Below are positions 21,964-33,833 of a stretch of 64,000 nt of DNA, one piece after another. A program made the translations under genes and the position numbers. The first letter of the stretch is position 1. Every line of letters begins with the position of its first letter. Origin of the DNA: Cyclina sinensis. Its lineage: Eukaryota; Mollusca; Bivalvia; Venerida; Veneridae. The stretch covers positions 2,232,001 through 2,296,000 of the forward strand of contig JAAONU010000014.1 in NCBI GenBank assembly GCA_012932295.1. The letters run 5' to 3'. The notes under the pieces were generated by a model. The model had not been told where the DNA came from. It made no database searches and saw only the letters and a list, made by a program, of their open reading frames with translations.

Positions 21964-22747
21964 ACTCTTTAGTTTTTACATAGAGTCAGGAAATCATTTC
22001 TATACTTGCTTGATGTTTTTGTTGTTTATAATCAAAATATACCCTTAAAAGGTTGAAAGGCTCAGAGTGATTTATTTAACATTTAGAAGAATCTAAAGAC
22101 AGAATTTGCCTAAAAGAAGACACAACATTTCCCACTTTGAAAAATAAAAAAAATGTTCCTATTTCTTTCACTCACTTTTCTCATTCTGTATAATTTGTTT
22201 TGTTCACAACAAAAAAAATCAAACATTCAAATAATGTAAAGAAAGAAGTTACAAAATATTGCTTGTTTGGCTGTTAATTCATCAACTGCATATTTGTGAC
22301 GCCTTTCTCAGAATATATTACCATTGTGTTCATATAAAAAAGCCTGTCTGTGTATTACGTAGCTTAAGTAATTGAACCTTTAGATAATACAAAGATCTAG
22401 CTTCATGTCTTCATTCACGCGACCTTAATACACTTGATGCGATATTAATTTAAAAAATGGCAAGAATTCTTTCTGTTTTTAATGAAGGTTTCTCAATGAA
22501 ATTCTATCCCCAAACTGTCTCATTGTTTCTTTTACCTATTAGACCGCCTCAGTTCTAAAATTCATTAATGTCCTTCTTCCGTACCAGTTACTAAGACGAA
22601 TCAGCTTAGAATCAACTACCATTTTGGCATATTAACAAACGTTTTCAGATATCTGGGCCAGTATTAGGAAAAGGAACTGTTTATTTAAAATTCACATAAA
22701 ATAAAGATGATACTAAATTGACGCTAGTTAGAGCACATTTATTATGC

Positions 22748-22830
22748 CTAAGAGATTGATGTTTGGCAGAGCGGATTTTTGTTGGGGGACAGGCTTCAGG
22801 CTCCATTCAGTTCGAAACCCACCATGTAAA
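22748..22830 (+). pseudogene. Type-II tRNA relic
   Basis: GTTTGGCAGAGCGGATTTTT, then GACAGGCTTCAGGCTC, then CAGTTCGAAACCCACC. Landmark order is kept, but no cloverleaf forms. Copy at 31625. Confidence 0.45.
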
Positions 22831-23031
22831 GATTGTGGTGTCCAAAGCATATTAAAAAGTAAGAATATTTTGATGTCAAAATCATATTAAGAATATAAAA
22901 GGAACATTTGAATGCAGTGCACATGTCGAATAAGTTCGTATAATTTGAATCAATTTTTTAAATGTTAAAGAAACATACGTGAAAACTCTAAAATTGCGAT
23001 AATACAGATCAGTTATTGATTTATGTACTGA

Positions 23032-23209
23032 TGTGACGGCAGGTACATTTAGTGGTATTGTACCTAAGGTAGGTAAGACTATAGTGGCTAAATACCTACT
23101 TCCGGTGTGTGGTGAGATTGGCGGGAATATAAGTGTACGTGGCCAGATTTACACAGACTCCACAGAGAGCAGACGTTACTTCAGTTAGCTCCGCGGGTAA
23201 GTCCACACA
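23032..23209. repeat. LTR-like short insertion, copy 1
   Basis: Begins TGTGACGGCAGG and ends near GTCCACACA; richer in G+C than the surroundings. Modules A-C have no such stretch at the matching place, so it is an insertion. TG...CA ends and size would fit a small solo LTR, but no target duplication could be confirmed. The copy at 31899 is about 15 bases longer at its right end (CCGTCCTCACCCTGACCACA). Confidence 0.35.
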
Positions 23210-23661
23210 AGGTAATTATCTGACTGCATTTGGAATAGGAAATATTTCATTTATGTTAGATAGTATTCAAACAGATGAAAGTGTTCAGAATATGTAAAAC
23301 AATCACAAAATTATTGCAATTATTTACACCATGCTTTATAATGCTTTATAATAGAAAAAACAAAAACATTATGTCTAAAAAATAATTAGTTCTTTCGTGG
23401 TATAAATATTTAAGTTTTTGCGGAAAAAGAGAAGAAATGGCTAAAATAAACCTCTGCACCATATCGATTGATCGACATTTTTGAAGTCAGCCAAGAAGTA
23501 TATGTCCGACACTTTTCATAAACTTTTGGAATTGTATGCTTTGGAAAGAAAGATATCTTTGTCATACAGATAGTGAGATGACTTTAACGCTATAACATAG
23601 GTAGCCATTTTTCTTTTTGTTGATATATTGTCTTCTGCAGAAAATAAAATGTAAGTTCAGT

Positions 23662-23730
23662 CCAGTGCGGGTCCGAATGCCCAGCATTTGCAATAAAAGC
23701 ACGACGCCCCCCAAACAACAGAGTCAACTG
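23662..23730 (-). pseudogene. tRNA-Ile-like relic
   Basis: The plus strand reads CCAGTGCGGGTCCGAATGCC, then AAAAGCACGACGCCCCCC, then AGAGTCAACTG, the order of a reversed tRNA-Ile. AAT is lost. Shorter equivalents lie near 7818, 11844, 16117, 32541, 52201 and 60306, so this was an element of the ancestral module. Confidence 0.5.
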
Positions 23731-24068
23731 CAGTATAGAATTTTATGAAAAGGTAACATAATGTTATCTCATTTTGCTGGCAGGTTATAAAACACATTCA
23801 GTACCTTCTCCCCAAAGCATAGCTTACTAGTCAAAAAGACGTTAGCTAACCAAAGGCCTTCAAGACAAGTAATTTATTAAAGGCACTGATTCTTTGAAAG
23901 GTTGAATTGCACATTTTATCAAATTATATCGGAATTAAAAGACGAGAAACTAGTTATCTTAATATAAAAAGCAGTAAAAACTGTTCAAGGTAAATACCCT
24001 TAAGCAATGTCTTGATATGTTCCGACTTTAAAATGATGAAATAGATTTTAATACCCTCAACATACGTC

Positions 24069-24150
24069 GGTAGCGTGGCCGAGCAGTCTAAGGCGCTGGT
24101 TTAAGGCACCAGTCTCTTCGGAGGCGTGTGTTCGTATCCCACCGCTGCCA
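24069..24150 (+). pseudogene. tRNA-Leu(AAG) with damaged T arm
   Basis: 82 bases, anticodon AAG and anticodon stem intact. The T stem is GTGTG against CCCAC and the T loop is TTCGTAT, losing the near-universal A58 and damaging the B box. The D loop is also changed (GCAGTC). Probably not functional. Confidence 0.65.
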
Positions 24151-25384
24151 AAATTTTCGAAATGGGCATTGCATTTAAATGTTCTTTCTTTCTAGGTACG
24201 ATTTGCACATTGAAATTTTGAGAGCTATGAAAATAAGAAAAACCAGCAGCAACAGGATGTTGAACAGAAATTGTTATTAACACTTTAAGTAAAGACCTCT
24301 AATCTGTAAGCACTCTTAACACCATCTTAACCATCTTAATACTTTGAATACAACGTACAAAACAAAATCAAATAACAATTAATATATATTTGAAAACAAC
24401 AATAACAACAACAGAAATTAAATGTTTAGTGAGAAGAATTATACTCTGGCAGTCATTGTCGCTCGTTTATACAAAAACAGTCGTTTTTTTTTATTTTGTA
24501 TGCTTTGTATATTAATTATCATGTAAGGACAATGGAGTATTTTAATTCTATTCTCAAATCTCTCATTGCTTCTTCTTTTATTTTACCAATAAAAGACTCA
24601 GTTCTTGAACTCATTTGTGTCCTTTAAGCAATAACTAAGACGAATAATCCTAACTTCAAATACCATTGCGGCATATCAATGATTTTTTTCCAGATATTAA
24701 GATCAGTATTAGGAAAAAGGTTTGTTCATATAAAATGAAGATGGCAGTTAATTGACGCCAGTTTATTTAGATGCCGATTTATAGGACTTGTTTAGAGAAA
24801 ACTTAATTTGACTAAGGTTGGGGGTAAAGCTCATCTTAGATTAACTAGCTGCTAATTATAAATCGATCGATACCTTTCCATAAGCATTACAACCTTACAT
24901 GAAATATAATTACATACATTTTATGTAAACTTAGGTTAAATTTCATCAAATATTTGTTATCTTCATTCAATGTAAAGTAGCCTATTCTGACCTAAACATC
25001 TGAAAACGATTGTTAATTTACCAATATTGTATTTCATTTTAATCAGTATGAATATATATTTTAACATGTATTTGTAAAAAACAGAAAAAATATCAAGCCA
25101 GCGGTAAGGGAAAAATCGAAGACTTAAATGATATTGAACCAGACTCTGGTATCAGGATAAAATTTCGAAAAACCTCAGGGTTATATCCATATTCGTGATT
25201 AAAGCACTTTTTGCGAAGTTTTTATTGCTTGTGGATATCTCACAAAACGATGTTTAAAATATGATAATGATATCAGTAAATCAATATCTTATCGGAGTAT
25301 TTGAAAAAACAAATTATTAAGTAAATAATAAACGAACTGAATTTTGGAAAATTAGTATTGGTCACTAGCTTAAAAAAAGTCTGT

Positions 25385-25458
25385 TGGCCAGTGTGGGGGT
25401 CGAACCCACGACATTCGCGTTATTAGCACGACGCTCTAACCGACTGAGCTAACCGGCC
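25385..25458 (-). tRNA. tRNA-Ile(AAT)
   Basis: Consensus 74-base gene. Acceptor GGCCGGT pairs with ACTGGCC (one G-U), discriminator A; D arm GCTC/GAGC; anticodon arm TCGTG-CTAATAA-CGCGA with anticodon AAT for AUU (AUC by inosine); T arm GTGGG-TTCGACC-CCCAC. No intron. A T7 run lies about 11 bases past the 3' end on the minus strand. Same sequence as 33760 and 50710. Confidence 0.96.
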
Positions 25459-26343
25459 ACTGCTAATTACACAGTACGACTGTTTGTAAAGTTTTAAGTT
25501 TGTTGTTGTTCACCTATAAATAACTTGACAAACAAGATGATTTCATTTTCAATTTTGAAAGAACCTAACGAAAAAATTTTTTCCAAAAAGAAAGAACAGC
25601 AAATCGGGTATAGAAATAAATATTTTCATCCTATTTCTCTCTTTCTCTTTTCATGCTCTGTATTATCTTCTATGTTCGCCACAAAATAGTTGTTGTATAC
25701 ATATATTCAAATAACGTATAGAATTGAAGAATGGCATTACGAAATATTGCTTGTGGGGCTGTAAATTCATCTGTTGTTTACATGTTACGGCTTTGTCAGA
25801 AAATATTATGCATTAACCATTGCGTCCATATGCAAATATCTGTCTGTGTAATATGTAGCTTATGCAGTGGAAGCTTTAGATGATATTTAGATTAGTTTCA
25901 TGTCTAGATTCACCCGACCTTAATATACTTAATGCAATTTTAATTAAAAGATAGACTGAATGTAGTCCAAATGAAATGAAGTACTTAATTCTTATATGGC
26001 TTGTCTAAATATATAACAAAAATTGTGAGAAACTAAAACTAGCAGTATCGGAAAATTGAACACTTGAATTGAATTGTGTTGGCTTCATTGAACCAGGCTC
26101 TTTCACTTCATTACAAAATTTCGCAAACACTATCAGGAGTTTAGCATATTCCTAAACAGGACAGATGACTGGAGCAGATTTCACGATATAGGAAAATATA
26201 AGAATGAAATAAGATTATCACAATGATTTCAAAGTTTATTAAAAACATAAATGATGAAAGAGCTTAAAAATTTCTATTTATCGAATACAATACTATTATT
26301 ATAATTGTTAGTTGATTTCTAATGAAAACGCTTAAAAATTCAA
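25459..26343. other. Spacer containing the 8.4-kb duplication junction
   Basis: Holds a 280-bp block (about 25640-25930), then the duplication junction at about 25974, where AGATAGACTGAATGTAGTCC runs into ATGAAGTACTTAATTC. As a result two tRNA-Ile genes lie less than 1 kb apart without an intervening Leu. Confidence 0.7.
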
Positions 26344-26418
26344 TGGCCAATGTGGGGGGTCGAACCCACGATATTCGCGTTATTAGCACGACGCTCTAAA
26401 CGACTGAGCTAACCGGCC
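26344..26418 (-). tRNA. tRNA-Ile(AAT), atypical (8-base T loop)
   Basis: 75 bases, anticodon AAT. One extra G on the plus strand makes the T loop eight bases (TTCGACCC). The acceptor GGCCGGT/ATTGGCC uses wobbles, and the D loop has GTCGTTTAG. Its partner at 17918 carries a different one-base insertion at nearly the same place. Likely a degenerating gene. Confidence 0.55.
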
Positions 26419-27196
26419 ACTTTTGAAATTACAACAAGGCTGCTTTCTATAGTTTTCTGTTATTGTTGCCAGTCTATCGTTAACTTTCAAAAATACACTA
26501 AAGGTTCAGAATGATTAGATTTTCAATTGAGAAAGAATCGAAAGAAAGAAATTTGCCCTAAAATCATCTATTTCTCTCTCACACACACATTCTACTTGTC
26601 AAGTAATATCTTTTATATTCATCACAAAATGGTTATTGCATTCAAACATTCAAAAACTGTATAGAAAGAAAGAATGATATAAGAAATATTGCTTGTTGGG
26701 CTGTAATAGTAAGGTTATACATCACGGCAGTTGTCTTTGTTCGATTATGTAAAAAGAGACAAGTTTGTATGTGAATTATGCATTTTGTATATAAGATAAC
26801 CCGTATTACCAGACTTTTTCAAGAAATAGTTTTGTTGATATCTTAACACGAGCAAAGTATGATTTGAAATCCGTACTTTACAATGACTCTTTAAAAAACA
26901 ACCAAGTACTTATTGAATTCTATCCTAAAATGGTCTCATTGCTTCTTTGTTTTTTTTTTCTGTGACCAATAACACAATGTCCTTCTTACTTTTATGATTA
27001 ACAATGACGAATTAGTCTAAAATCAAATGCCATTCTGGAAGATTTACGATCGTTTTCAGGTACTTAGGTCAGTCGGTCTTAGGAAAAAGAATCGGCTGGA
27101 TTATATAAAAATGAAGATGGTAGGAATTTGACACTAGTTCACTAAATCGTCGATTCATTTGACTGGTTTGGAGAACACTTAGTGTGCCCAAGAGCT

Positions 27197-27250
27197 GGTA
27201 GCGTGGTTGAGCGGCATTTGGGACAGGTTTCAAATCTCTCCGCTCCCAAG
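27197..27250 (+). pseudogene. Type-II tRNA relic, copy of 18780
   Basis: Identical in form to the relic at 18780, so it was already collapsed before the 8.4-kb duplication. Confidence 0.55.
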
Positions 27251-27577
27251 ACTTTTACGTCCAATTCATATAAAGAAATAAGAAAAGGAATTTCGAATTA
27301 TTATAATCGTATAATTTGAATCAAAGTCTTAATGTAAAACGAACATACTTCAAAACGATGATAAAATGACAATAATACAGATCAATACCTGATGGATCAT
27401 CGTTGGATACCCCCGGCCGATACTTTAACATTTATCAGCCGTGGGATTTTTGGACGATATCTAGTCGATAAGAGGTGTGTCAAAGACAGTTATTTCTTTG
27501 GTTCCCTCACGATTTCATTAGGCAATTAAAACCAATCAAAACGCTCGTTCTATACGACATTCGGTATTACAGACAAG

Positions 27578-27659
27578 ATGGCGGCAACCATAGACGACAT
27601 GTTTAATTCTGTTTGTGAAAAGTTCAAAATTGAAAATGTGTGCGAAATGTTAATAATAG
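27578..27659 (+). other. Exon-like ATGGCGGC start, copy 2
   Basis: Duplicate of 19161-19242 with one visible amino-acid change (Asp to Glu at codon 19). The opposing minus-strand ATG is at 27771. The donor TAG|GTAAAA is kept. Confidence 0.3.
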
Positions 27660-28128
27660 GTAAAATATCACTATAGCGGTCTTTGCTTGACGAAGAATTG
27701 AGTTGGCGATAGTTTTTGCCTTTTATATTGGCAAGACACGCGAAACAGGTTTTCGCCATGGGCGCAGCCATTTTATTTCTGATAGTTTTCTACCCTCTCC
27801 GTTAAAGAGTATCAGTTTTGTTAAACGCGATTTCATTTGTCGATATTTTAGGCACTTGTTGCAAACATACCTTTATAAAGTCACTGACCTAAGATAAAAC
27901 TAAAGGTCTTCCAGGGATGACATTTAATAGAGCAAATGATTTTATAAATGGTTGAAATGTTAATTTTATTAAATAAATATCTGAATCAATAGTTATGACC
28001 ATTATAATGTCCTTAATATCAAAAGCGGAAATTAAGTAAAATATTTAAGAAAACACCCTGAAGCAATAGCTTGACATGTTCAGACTGTAAATGTGATGAA
28101 ATTTTTTTGAATACTCTTAACATATGTC

Positions 28129-28210
28129 GGTAGCGTGGCCGAGCGGTCTAAGGCGCTGGTTTAAGGCAACAGTCTCTTCGGAGGCGTGGGTTCGAATCCC
28201 ACCGCTGCCA
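28129..28210 (+). tRNA. tRNA-Leu(AAG), one anticodon-stem mismatch
   Basis: 82 bases, as 19708 except for GGCAACAG in place of GGCACCAG, which breaks one pair of the anticodon stem. The anticodon AAG, both promoter boxes and a downstream T5 remain. Probably transcribed; folding may be weakened. Confidence 0.75.
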
Positions 28211-28375
28211 GAATTTTTACGGTTCTTTATGGAATTCATATATTCAGATATTAATGTAGAGTAGTAGACTGATATGGAAACGTTCAGCTTTATTTACTAC
28301 TAATTAGGCTTTTATATAACAATAATAATATTTCTTCTAAACTATTTCCAAAATAGCAGTGATTTGCATAAAAGT

Positions 28376-28837
28376 ATCTCGAAAACAAACAGTGGAGTAA
28401 TAAGTTGTCAAATTGCTTTACAATCTTTCTTGCGAATATGCGGTTACAGAGATTTTTTGAAATCACGGAAAATCTTAAAGGGGCTGGCCTCCAGATGACA
28501 AAAAAGGAAAGTTTTCTTGTATTATTAATTTCTTGTAATATTCATGACAAACGCTTAAAAGCTAACTAACTAACAAAAAAAAATAATTGAGATAATCACA
28601 TTATAAATCTCGAAAACAAACAGTGGAGTAATAAGTTTTCAAATTGCTTTACAATTTTTCTTGCAAATATGCAGTTACAGAGATGACAAAAAAAAGAAAG
28701 TTTTCTTGTATTACAAATTTCTTGTAATATTTATGACTAATGCTTAATAGCTAACTAACTAACAAAAAAAAGTGAGTTAATCACATTATAAATTGATTTT
28801 TTTCGTATCATAGTGCTATACCGTAACGCGACGGTAT
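28376..28837. repeat. 231-bp tandem duplication
   Basis: ATCTCGAAAACAAACAGTGG occurs at 28376 and again at 28607, with about 200 bases of matching sequence after each. The first unit has an extra stretch with GGGGCTGGCCTCCAG. Copy 1 of the large duplication has one unit only. Confidence 0.85.
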
Positions 28838-28884
28838 AACTATATTGTATAACATTTAAAGTAGATAACTATAATTACACATAC

Positions 28885-28955
28885 AGCGATAGTGGTAAAA
28901 GCGTTGGTAAAATTTTGTTAACATGTGGGTCCAGGGTTCGAATCAGGCTGAAGCG
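28885..28955 (+). pseudogene. tRNA-derived relic (Val-like), copy 2
   Basis: As 20236, but with a better B box (GGGTTCGAATCA). This copy is therefore nearer the ancestral tRNA, and the changes at 20236 came after duplication. Confidence 0.4.
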
Positions 28956-30146
28956 AATATATTTTTTGTTCTATTTTGACTTTTATAATCAGTTTTGAAG
29001 TAAAATATGTTGTTATAATCTCACAGCATCTAGATATTTAATTTATGTAAATAATATTTTTATATCAAATCCGGAGTACAGCCTCTTTAAAACATAATAA
29101 TGGGAAGTATTGACGAAAGACAAAATAAAATATGTTGACAAAATCTTAGTACCAATGAAGAAATGAAATTTACCTCTCATCATGCTTGATAACAGCTGTT
29201 TCGGCCAGCTCACAGAGCTTTTTTAAAAGAAATTGATATCGCAGACTGCTTCAAGGAGACAGGAAATTAATTAATGAGACGAAAACCCTGTTTGTTATTT
29301 CAGTGTAAAACAATGTGACGTTTTACGAAACGTTCTTTGGGATATTAAGCTTGTAATGTGTGGCTTTCAAGGCACTTGTCAAATAAAGTTTTAACTGTAT
29401 ACTCGGTTATGAGCAATTAATGTTTCTTTATGTCATAATTAGTTTTTTTTCCGATCCTGTAAATGATCAATGAACAATGTTATTGTGCAAAATTTTTCGA
29501 GATAGTCATTGCATTTAAATATTCTGTTTTCCTAGGTACGATTTGCACAATGAAGTCTTGAGAGCGGTATAATTCCAATCAACTGAAAATCGTGAAACCA
29601 GCACCAAAGACCGTTCAGCCAAGCTACCAGCTACATTATCAAAACAATTAAAGGACAAACATTTCGCATGGAAATTCATCTTAATTTATATAGAATCGAT
29701 ACACAATTTTAATAAAATAATGATTTTATCCCTATTGCTGAAAGAAAACAACACGAGTATTGTCACCACTAGATTTAGAAAACAGCAGCGGCAGCAGTTA
29801 AAAAGACTTTTATTTTGTGTTCCATGTACATGCGGTAACATGTAAGAACAATGTTGTGATTTAATTCTATCCTCAAAATGTCTCACTGCTTCTTTTTTTT
29901 TTTACAAATTACATCGACGAAGTTCTCGTACTTATTAGTGTCATTTTTAGCATTAACTAACTCAAATAAGCATAACATCAAAAAGCATTATGGTATATTA
30001 ACGATTGTTTTCACATATTTATATCAGTATTAGAAAAAGGACCGGTTTATTCATATAAAATGAAAATGAGAGTAAACTGACGCTAGTTCATTAAGATGCT
30101 AATTCATAGGACTTATTTAGAGAAAACTAAATTTGTCTAAGGATTT

Positions 30147-30203
30147 TTAGCGCGGCTGAGCAGTTTTTTTGGGACCATTCGGTTTGAATGTCACTGCTCT
30201 TAG
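30147..30203 (+). pseudogene. Type-II tRNA relic, copy of 21507
   Basis: TAGCGCGGCTGAGCAGTTTT, then GGTTTGAATGTCACTGCTCT. Slightly less eroded in the B box than its partner. Confidence 0.45.
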
Positions 30204-30466
30204 ATTTTGATGCCAAGAACATATTAAGAAAATAAGAAAAGAACATTTGAATGCAGTGCACATGTTGAATATGTTCGTATAATTTGAATTCAAATTAATA
30301 TGTAAAACTAACAAACGTCAAAACTTTAATAAAATGGCAACAATACTGACCAATTATTGTTACAATTGTATGTATTCAATATTGATGTTTGGGTGTAAAA
30401 GAGTTCAAAATATGTAAACAATCATAAAAATTTTCGCAATTATCGATATTATGCTTTAAAAAGTGC

Positions 30467-30467
<1 letters not shown>

Positions 30468-30531
<64 letters not shown>
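30468..30531. repeat. (TA)n microsatellite
   Basis: About 32 TA units. The matching place in copy 1 (about 21811) has only a few TA units, so this is a recent expansion. An Ile-Tyr reading frame across it is an artefact. Confidence 0.97.
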
Positions 30532-30533
<2 letters not shown>

Positions 30534-30808
30534 ATATAAAGATTTGAATGATATTGAACCAGACTTTGATATCAGGATATATTTTTTCAATACTTTCAGG
30601 ATAATAGCCATATTCTTAAACAGGACAGGTGACTGAATCAATTGGCAATGTATTATTACTTTTAAATATCTGACGAAACGATGTATAAAACAACAATCAT
30701 GTTATCAGTAAATGATTAAATTAGCAAAGTATTTGAAAAAATATAAACGAGATGATAAACGAGCTTGATTTGGGAAAAATATCTTTTGTGATTTGCTTAA
30801 AAATCGAT

Positions 30809-30877
30809 TTGCCAGTGTGGGGGTCGGACCCACGACATTCGCGTTATTAGCAGACGCTCTAATCACGCAAACCGGCC
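30809..30877 (-). pseudogene. tRNA-Ile pseudogene, D arm lost
   Basis: 69 bases. The T arm is nearly complete and the AAT loop is intact, but a base is lost at the anticodon stem (GCAGACG on the plus strand) and the D arm is replaced by CTCTAATCACGCAAACC. Acceptor base pair 1-72 is also changed. Confidence 0.85.
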
Positions 30878-31624
30878 ACTCTTTAGTTCTTACATAGAGT
30901 CAGGAAATCATTTCTATACTTGCTTGATGTTTTTGTTGTTTATAATCAAAATATACCCTTAAAAGGTTGAAAGGCTCAGAGTGATTTATTTAACATTTAG
31001 AAGAATCTACAGACAGAATTTGCCTAAAAGAAGACACAACATTTCACACTTTGAAAAATAAAAAAATGTTCCTATTTCTCTCACTTTTCTCATTCTGTAT
31101 AATTTGTTTTGTTCACCACAAAAAAAATCAAACATTCAAATAATGTATAGAAAGAAATTTACAAAATATTGCTTGTTGGGCTGTAAATTCATCTACTGCA
31201 TATTTGTGACGCCTTTCTCAGAATATATTACCATTGTGTTCATATAAAAAAGCCTGTCTGTGTATTACGTAGCTTAAGTAATTGAATCTTTAGATAATAC
31301 AAAGATCAAGTTTCATGTCTTCATTCACGCGACCTTAATACACTTGATGCGATATTACTTTTAAAAAATGACAACTGTCTCATTGTTTCTTTTTTCTTTT
31401 ACCTATTACATCGCCTCAGTTCTAAAATTCATTAATGTCCTTCTTCCTTACCAGTTACTAAGACGAATCAGCTTAGAATCAACTACCATTTTGGCATATT
31501 AACAAGCGTTTTCAGATATCTGGGTCAGTATTAGGAAAAGGAACTATCTATTTAAAATTCATATAAAATAAAAATGATAGTAAATTGACGCTAGTTAGAG
31601 CACATTTAATATGCCTAAAAGACT

Positions 31625-31708
31625 GATGTTTGGCTGAGTGGATTTTTATTGGGGGACAGGCTTCAGGCTCCATTCAGTTCGAATCCCACCATGTAAAGAT
31701 TGTGGTGT
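31625..31708 (+). pseudogene. Type-II tRNA relic, copy of 22748
   Basis: GTTTGGCTGAGTGGATTTTT, then CAGTTCGAATCCCACC. The B box is perfect here and mutated in the partner. Confidence 0.45.
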
Positions 31709-31898
31709 CCAAATCATATTAAAAAGTAAGTATATTTTGATGTCAAAAACATATTAAGAATATAAAAGGAACATTTGAATGCAGTGCACATGTCGAATTA
31801 GTTCGTATAATTTGAATCAATTTTTCAAATGTTAAAGAAACATACGTCAAAACTCTAAAATTGCGATAATACAGTTCAGTTATTGATGTATGTACTGA

Positions 31899-32090
31899 TG
31901 TGACGGACGGTACTTTTAATGGTATTGTACCTAAGGTAGGTAAGAATATAGTAGCTAAATACCTACTTCCAGTGTGTGGTAAGATTGGCGGGAATATAAG
32001 TGTACCTGGCCAGATTTACACAGACTCCACAGAGAGCAGACGTTGCTTCAGTAAGCTCCGCGGGTAAGTCCCGTCCTCACCCTGACCACA
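31899..32090. repeat. LTR-like short insertion, copy 2
   Basis: TGTGACGGACGG to CCTGACCACA. The longer of the two copies, with TG...CA ends. See 23032. Confidence 0.35.
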
Positions 32091-32919
32091 TATAGTAATT
32101 ATCTGACTGCATTTAGAATAGGAAATACTTCATTTATGTTAGATAGTATTCAAACAGATGAAAGTGTTCAGAAGATGTAAAACAATCACAAAATGTTTTG
32201 CAATTATTTACACCATGCTTTATAATGCTTTATAATAGAAAAAACAAAAACATTATGTCTAGAAAATAATTAGTTCTTTCGTGGTATAAATATTTTCGTT
32301 TTTGCGAAAAAAAGAGAAGAATATGCTAAAATAAACCTCTGCACCATATCGATTGCTCGATATTTTTGAAGTCAGCCAAGAAGTATATGTCCGGCACTTC
32401 TCATATACTTTTGGAATTGTATGCTTTGATATGAAAGATATCTTTGTCATACAGATAGTGAGGTGACTTTAACCCTATTACATTAGTAGCCATTTTTCTT
32501 TTTGTTGATATATTGTCTTCTGCAGAAAATAAAATGTAAGTTCAGTCCAGTGCGGGACCGAATGACCGAGTCAACTGCAGTATAGAATTGTATGAAATGG
32601 CAACATAATGTTATCTCATTTTGCTGCCAGGTTATAAAACGCATTCAGTACTGTACCTTCTCCCCAAAGCATAGCTTACTAGTCAAAAAACGTTAGCTAA
32701 CCAAAGACCTTCAAGACAAGTAATTTGTTAAAGGCACTGATTCTTTGAAAGGTTGAACAGCACATTTTATCAAATTATATCGGAATTAAAAGACAAGAAA
32801 CTAGTTATTTTAATATCAAAAGCGGTAAAAACTGTTTAAGGTAAATACCCTTAAGCAATGTCTTGATATGTTCAGACTTTAAAAGGATAAAATAGATTTT
32901 AATACCCTCAACATACGTC

Positions 32920-33001
32920 GGTAGCCTGGCTAAGCAGTCTAAGGTGCTGGTTTAAGGCACCAGTCTCTTCGGAGTCGTGAGTTCGAATCCCACCGCTGCC
33001 A
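32920..33001 (+). pseudogene. tRNA-Leu(AAG) pseudogene
   Basis: 82 bases with anticodon arm intact, but acceptor GGTAGCC (C-C at pair 7-66), A box TGGCTAAGCAG, D-arm region AAGGTGC, variable arm GGAGTCG and T stem GTGAG are all changed. Partner of 24069, with mostly different lesions. Confidence 0.75.
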
Positions 33002-33759
33002 AAAGTTTTGAAATGGGCATTGCATTTAAATGTTCTTTTTTCTAGGTACGATTTGCACATTCAAGTCTTGAGAGCTATGAAAATAAGTAAAACCAGCACC
33101 AACAGGATATTGAACAAACAATGTTATTAACACTCTCAGTAAAGACCTCTAATCTTTAAACACTCTTTACACCGTCTTAACCCTCTTAATACTTTGAAAA
33201 CAACTTACAAAACAAAATCAAATAACAATTAAATGTATTTGAAAGCAACAACAACAACAGCAAAAACAGAAATTACATAATTACCTTACACAATACATTT
33301 TATGTAAACTTAGGTTAAATTTCATCAAATATTTATTATCTTCATTCAATGTAAAGTAGTCTTTTCTGACCTAAACATCTGAAAACGATTGTTAATTTAC
33401 CGATATTGTATTTCATTTTAATCAGTAAGAAAATATATCAACATGTATTAGTAAAAAAAAAGAAAAAATAACAAGCCAGCGGTATGGGAAAATTGAAGAC
33501 TTAAATGATATTGAACCAGACTTTGGTATCAGGAAAAAATTCCGCAAATCTTCAGGATTATAGCCATATTCGTAATTAACGCATTTTTTTGCGAAGTATT
33601 TATTACTTGTAGATATCATACAAAACGATGTTTAAAATGTGATCATGATATCAGTAAATCAATATGTTATCGGAGTATTTGAAAAACAAATTATTAAGTA
33701 AATAATAAACGAAGTGAATTTGGGAAAATAAGTATTGGTCATCAGCTTAAAAAATCTGT

Positions 33760-33833
33760 TGGCCAGTGTGGGGGTCGAACCCACGACATTCGCGTTATTA
33801 GCACGACGCTCTAACCGACTGAGCTAACCGGCC
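33760..33833 (-). tRNA. tRNA-Ile(AAT)
   Basis: Identical to the consensus gene at 25385, of which it is the tandem copy. All stems pair, A and B boxes are intact, and a T6 run lies about 10 bases downstream on the minus strand. Flanks between the two copies differ by several percent while the gene does not, in keeping with selection on the tRNA. Confidence 0.96.

Larger units (their letters stand above)
17544..25973. repeat. ~8.4-kb tandem duplication, copy 1
   Basis: Starts at GTACTTAATTCTTATATGGC, which recurs at 25979. Paired marks: Ile 17918/26344, Leu 19708/28129, relic 20236/28885, Ile pseudogene 21894/30809, LTR-like 23032/31899, Leu 24069/32920, Ile 25385/33760. Identity is high in the left half and lower on the right. 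Only in this copy is there an extra stretch of about 0.5 kb after the Leu (about 24370-24880). Intervals between listed features are AT-rich spacer without visible genes. Confidence 0.85.

Noticed and set aside
30456..30641. Minus-strand frame with Ile-Tyr repeats
   Set aside because: Translation of the TA microsatellite.
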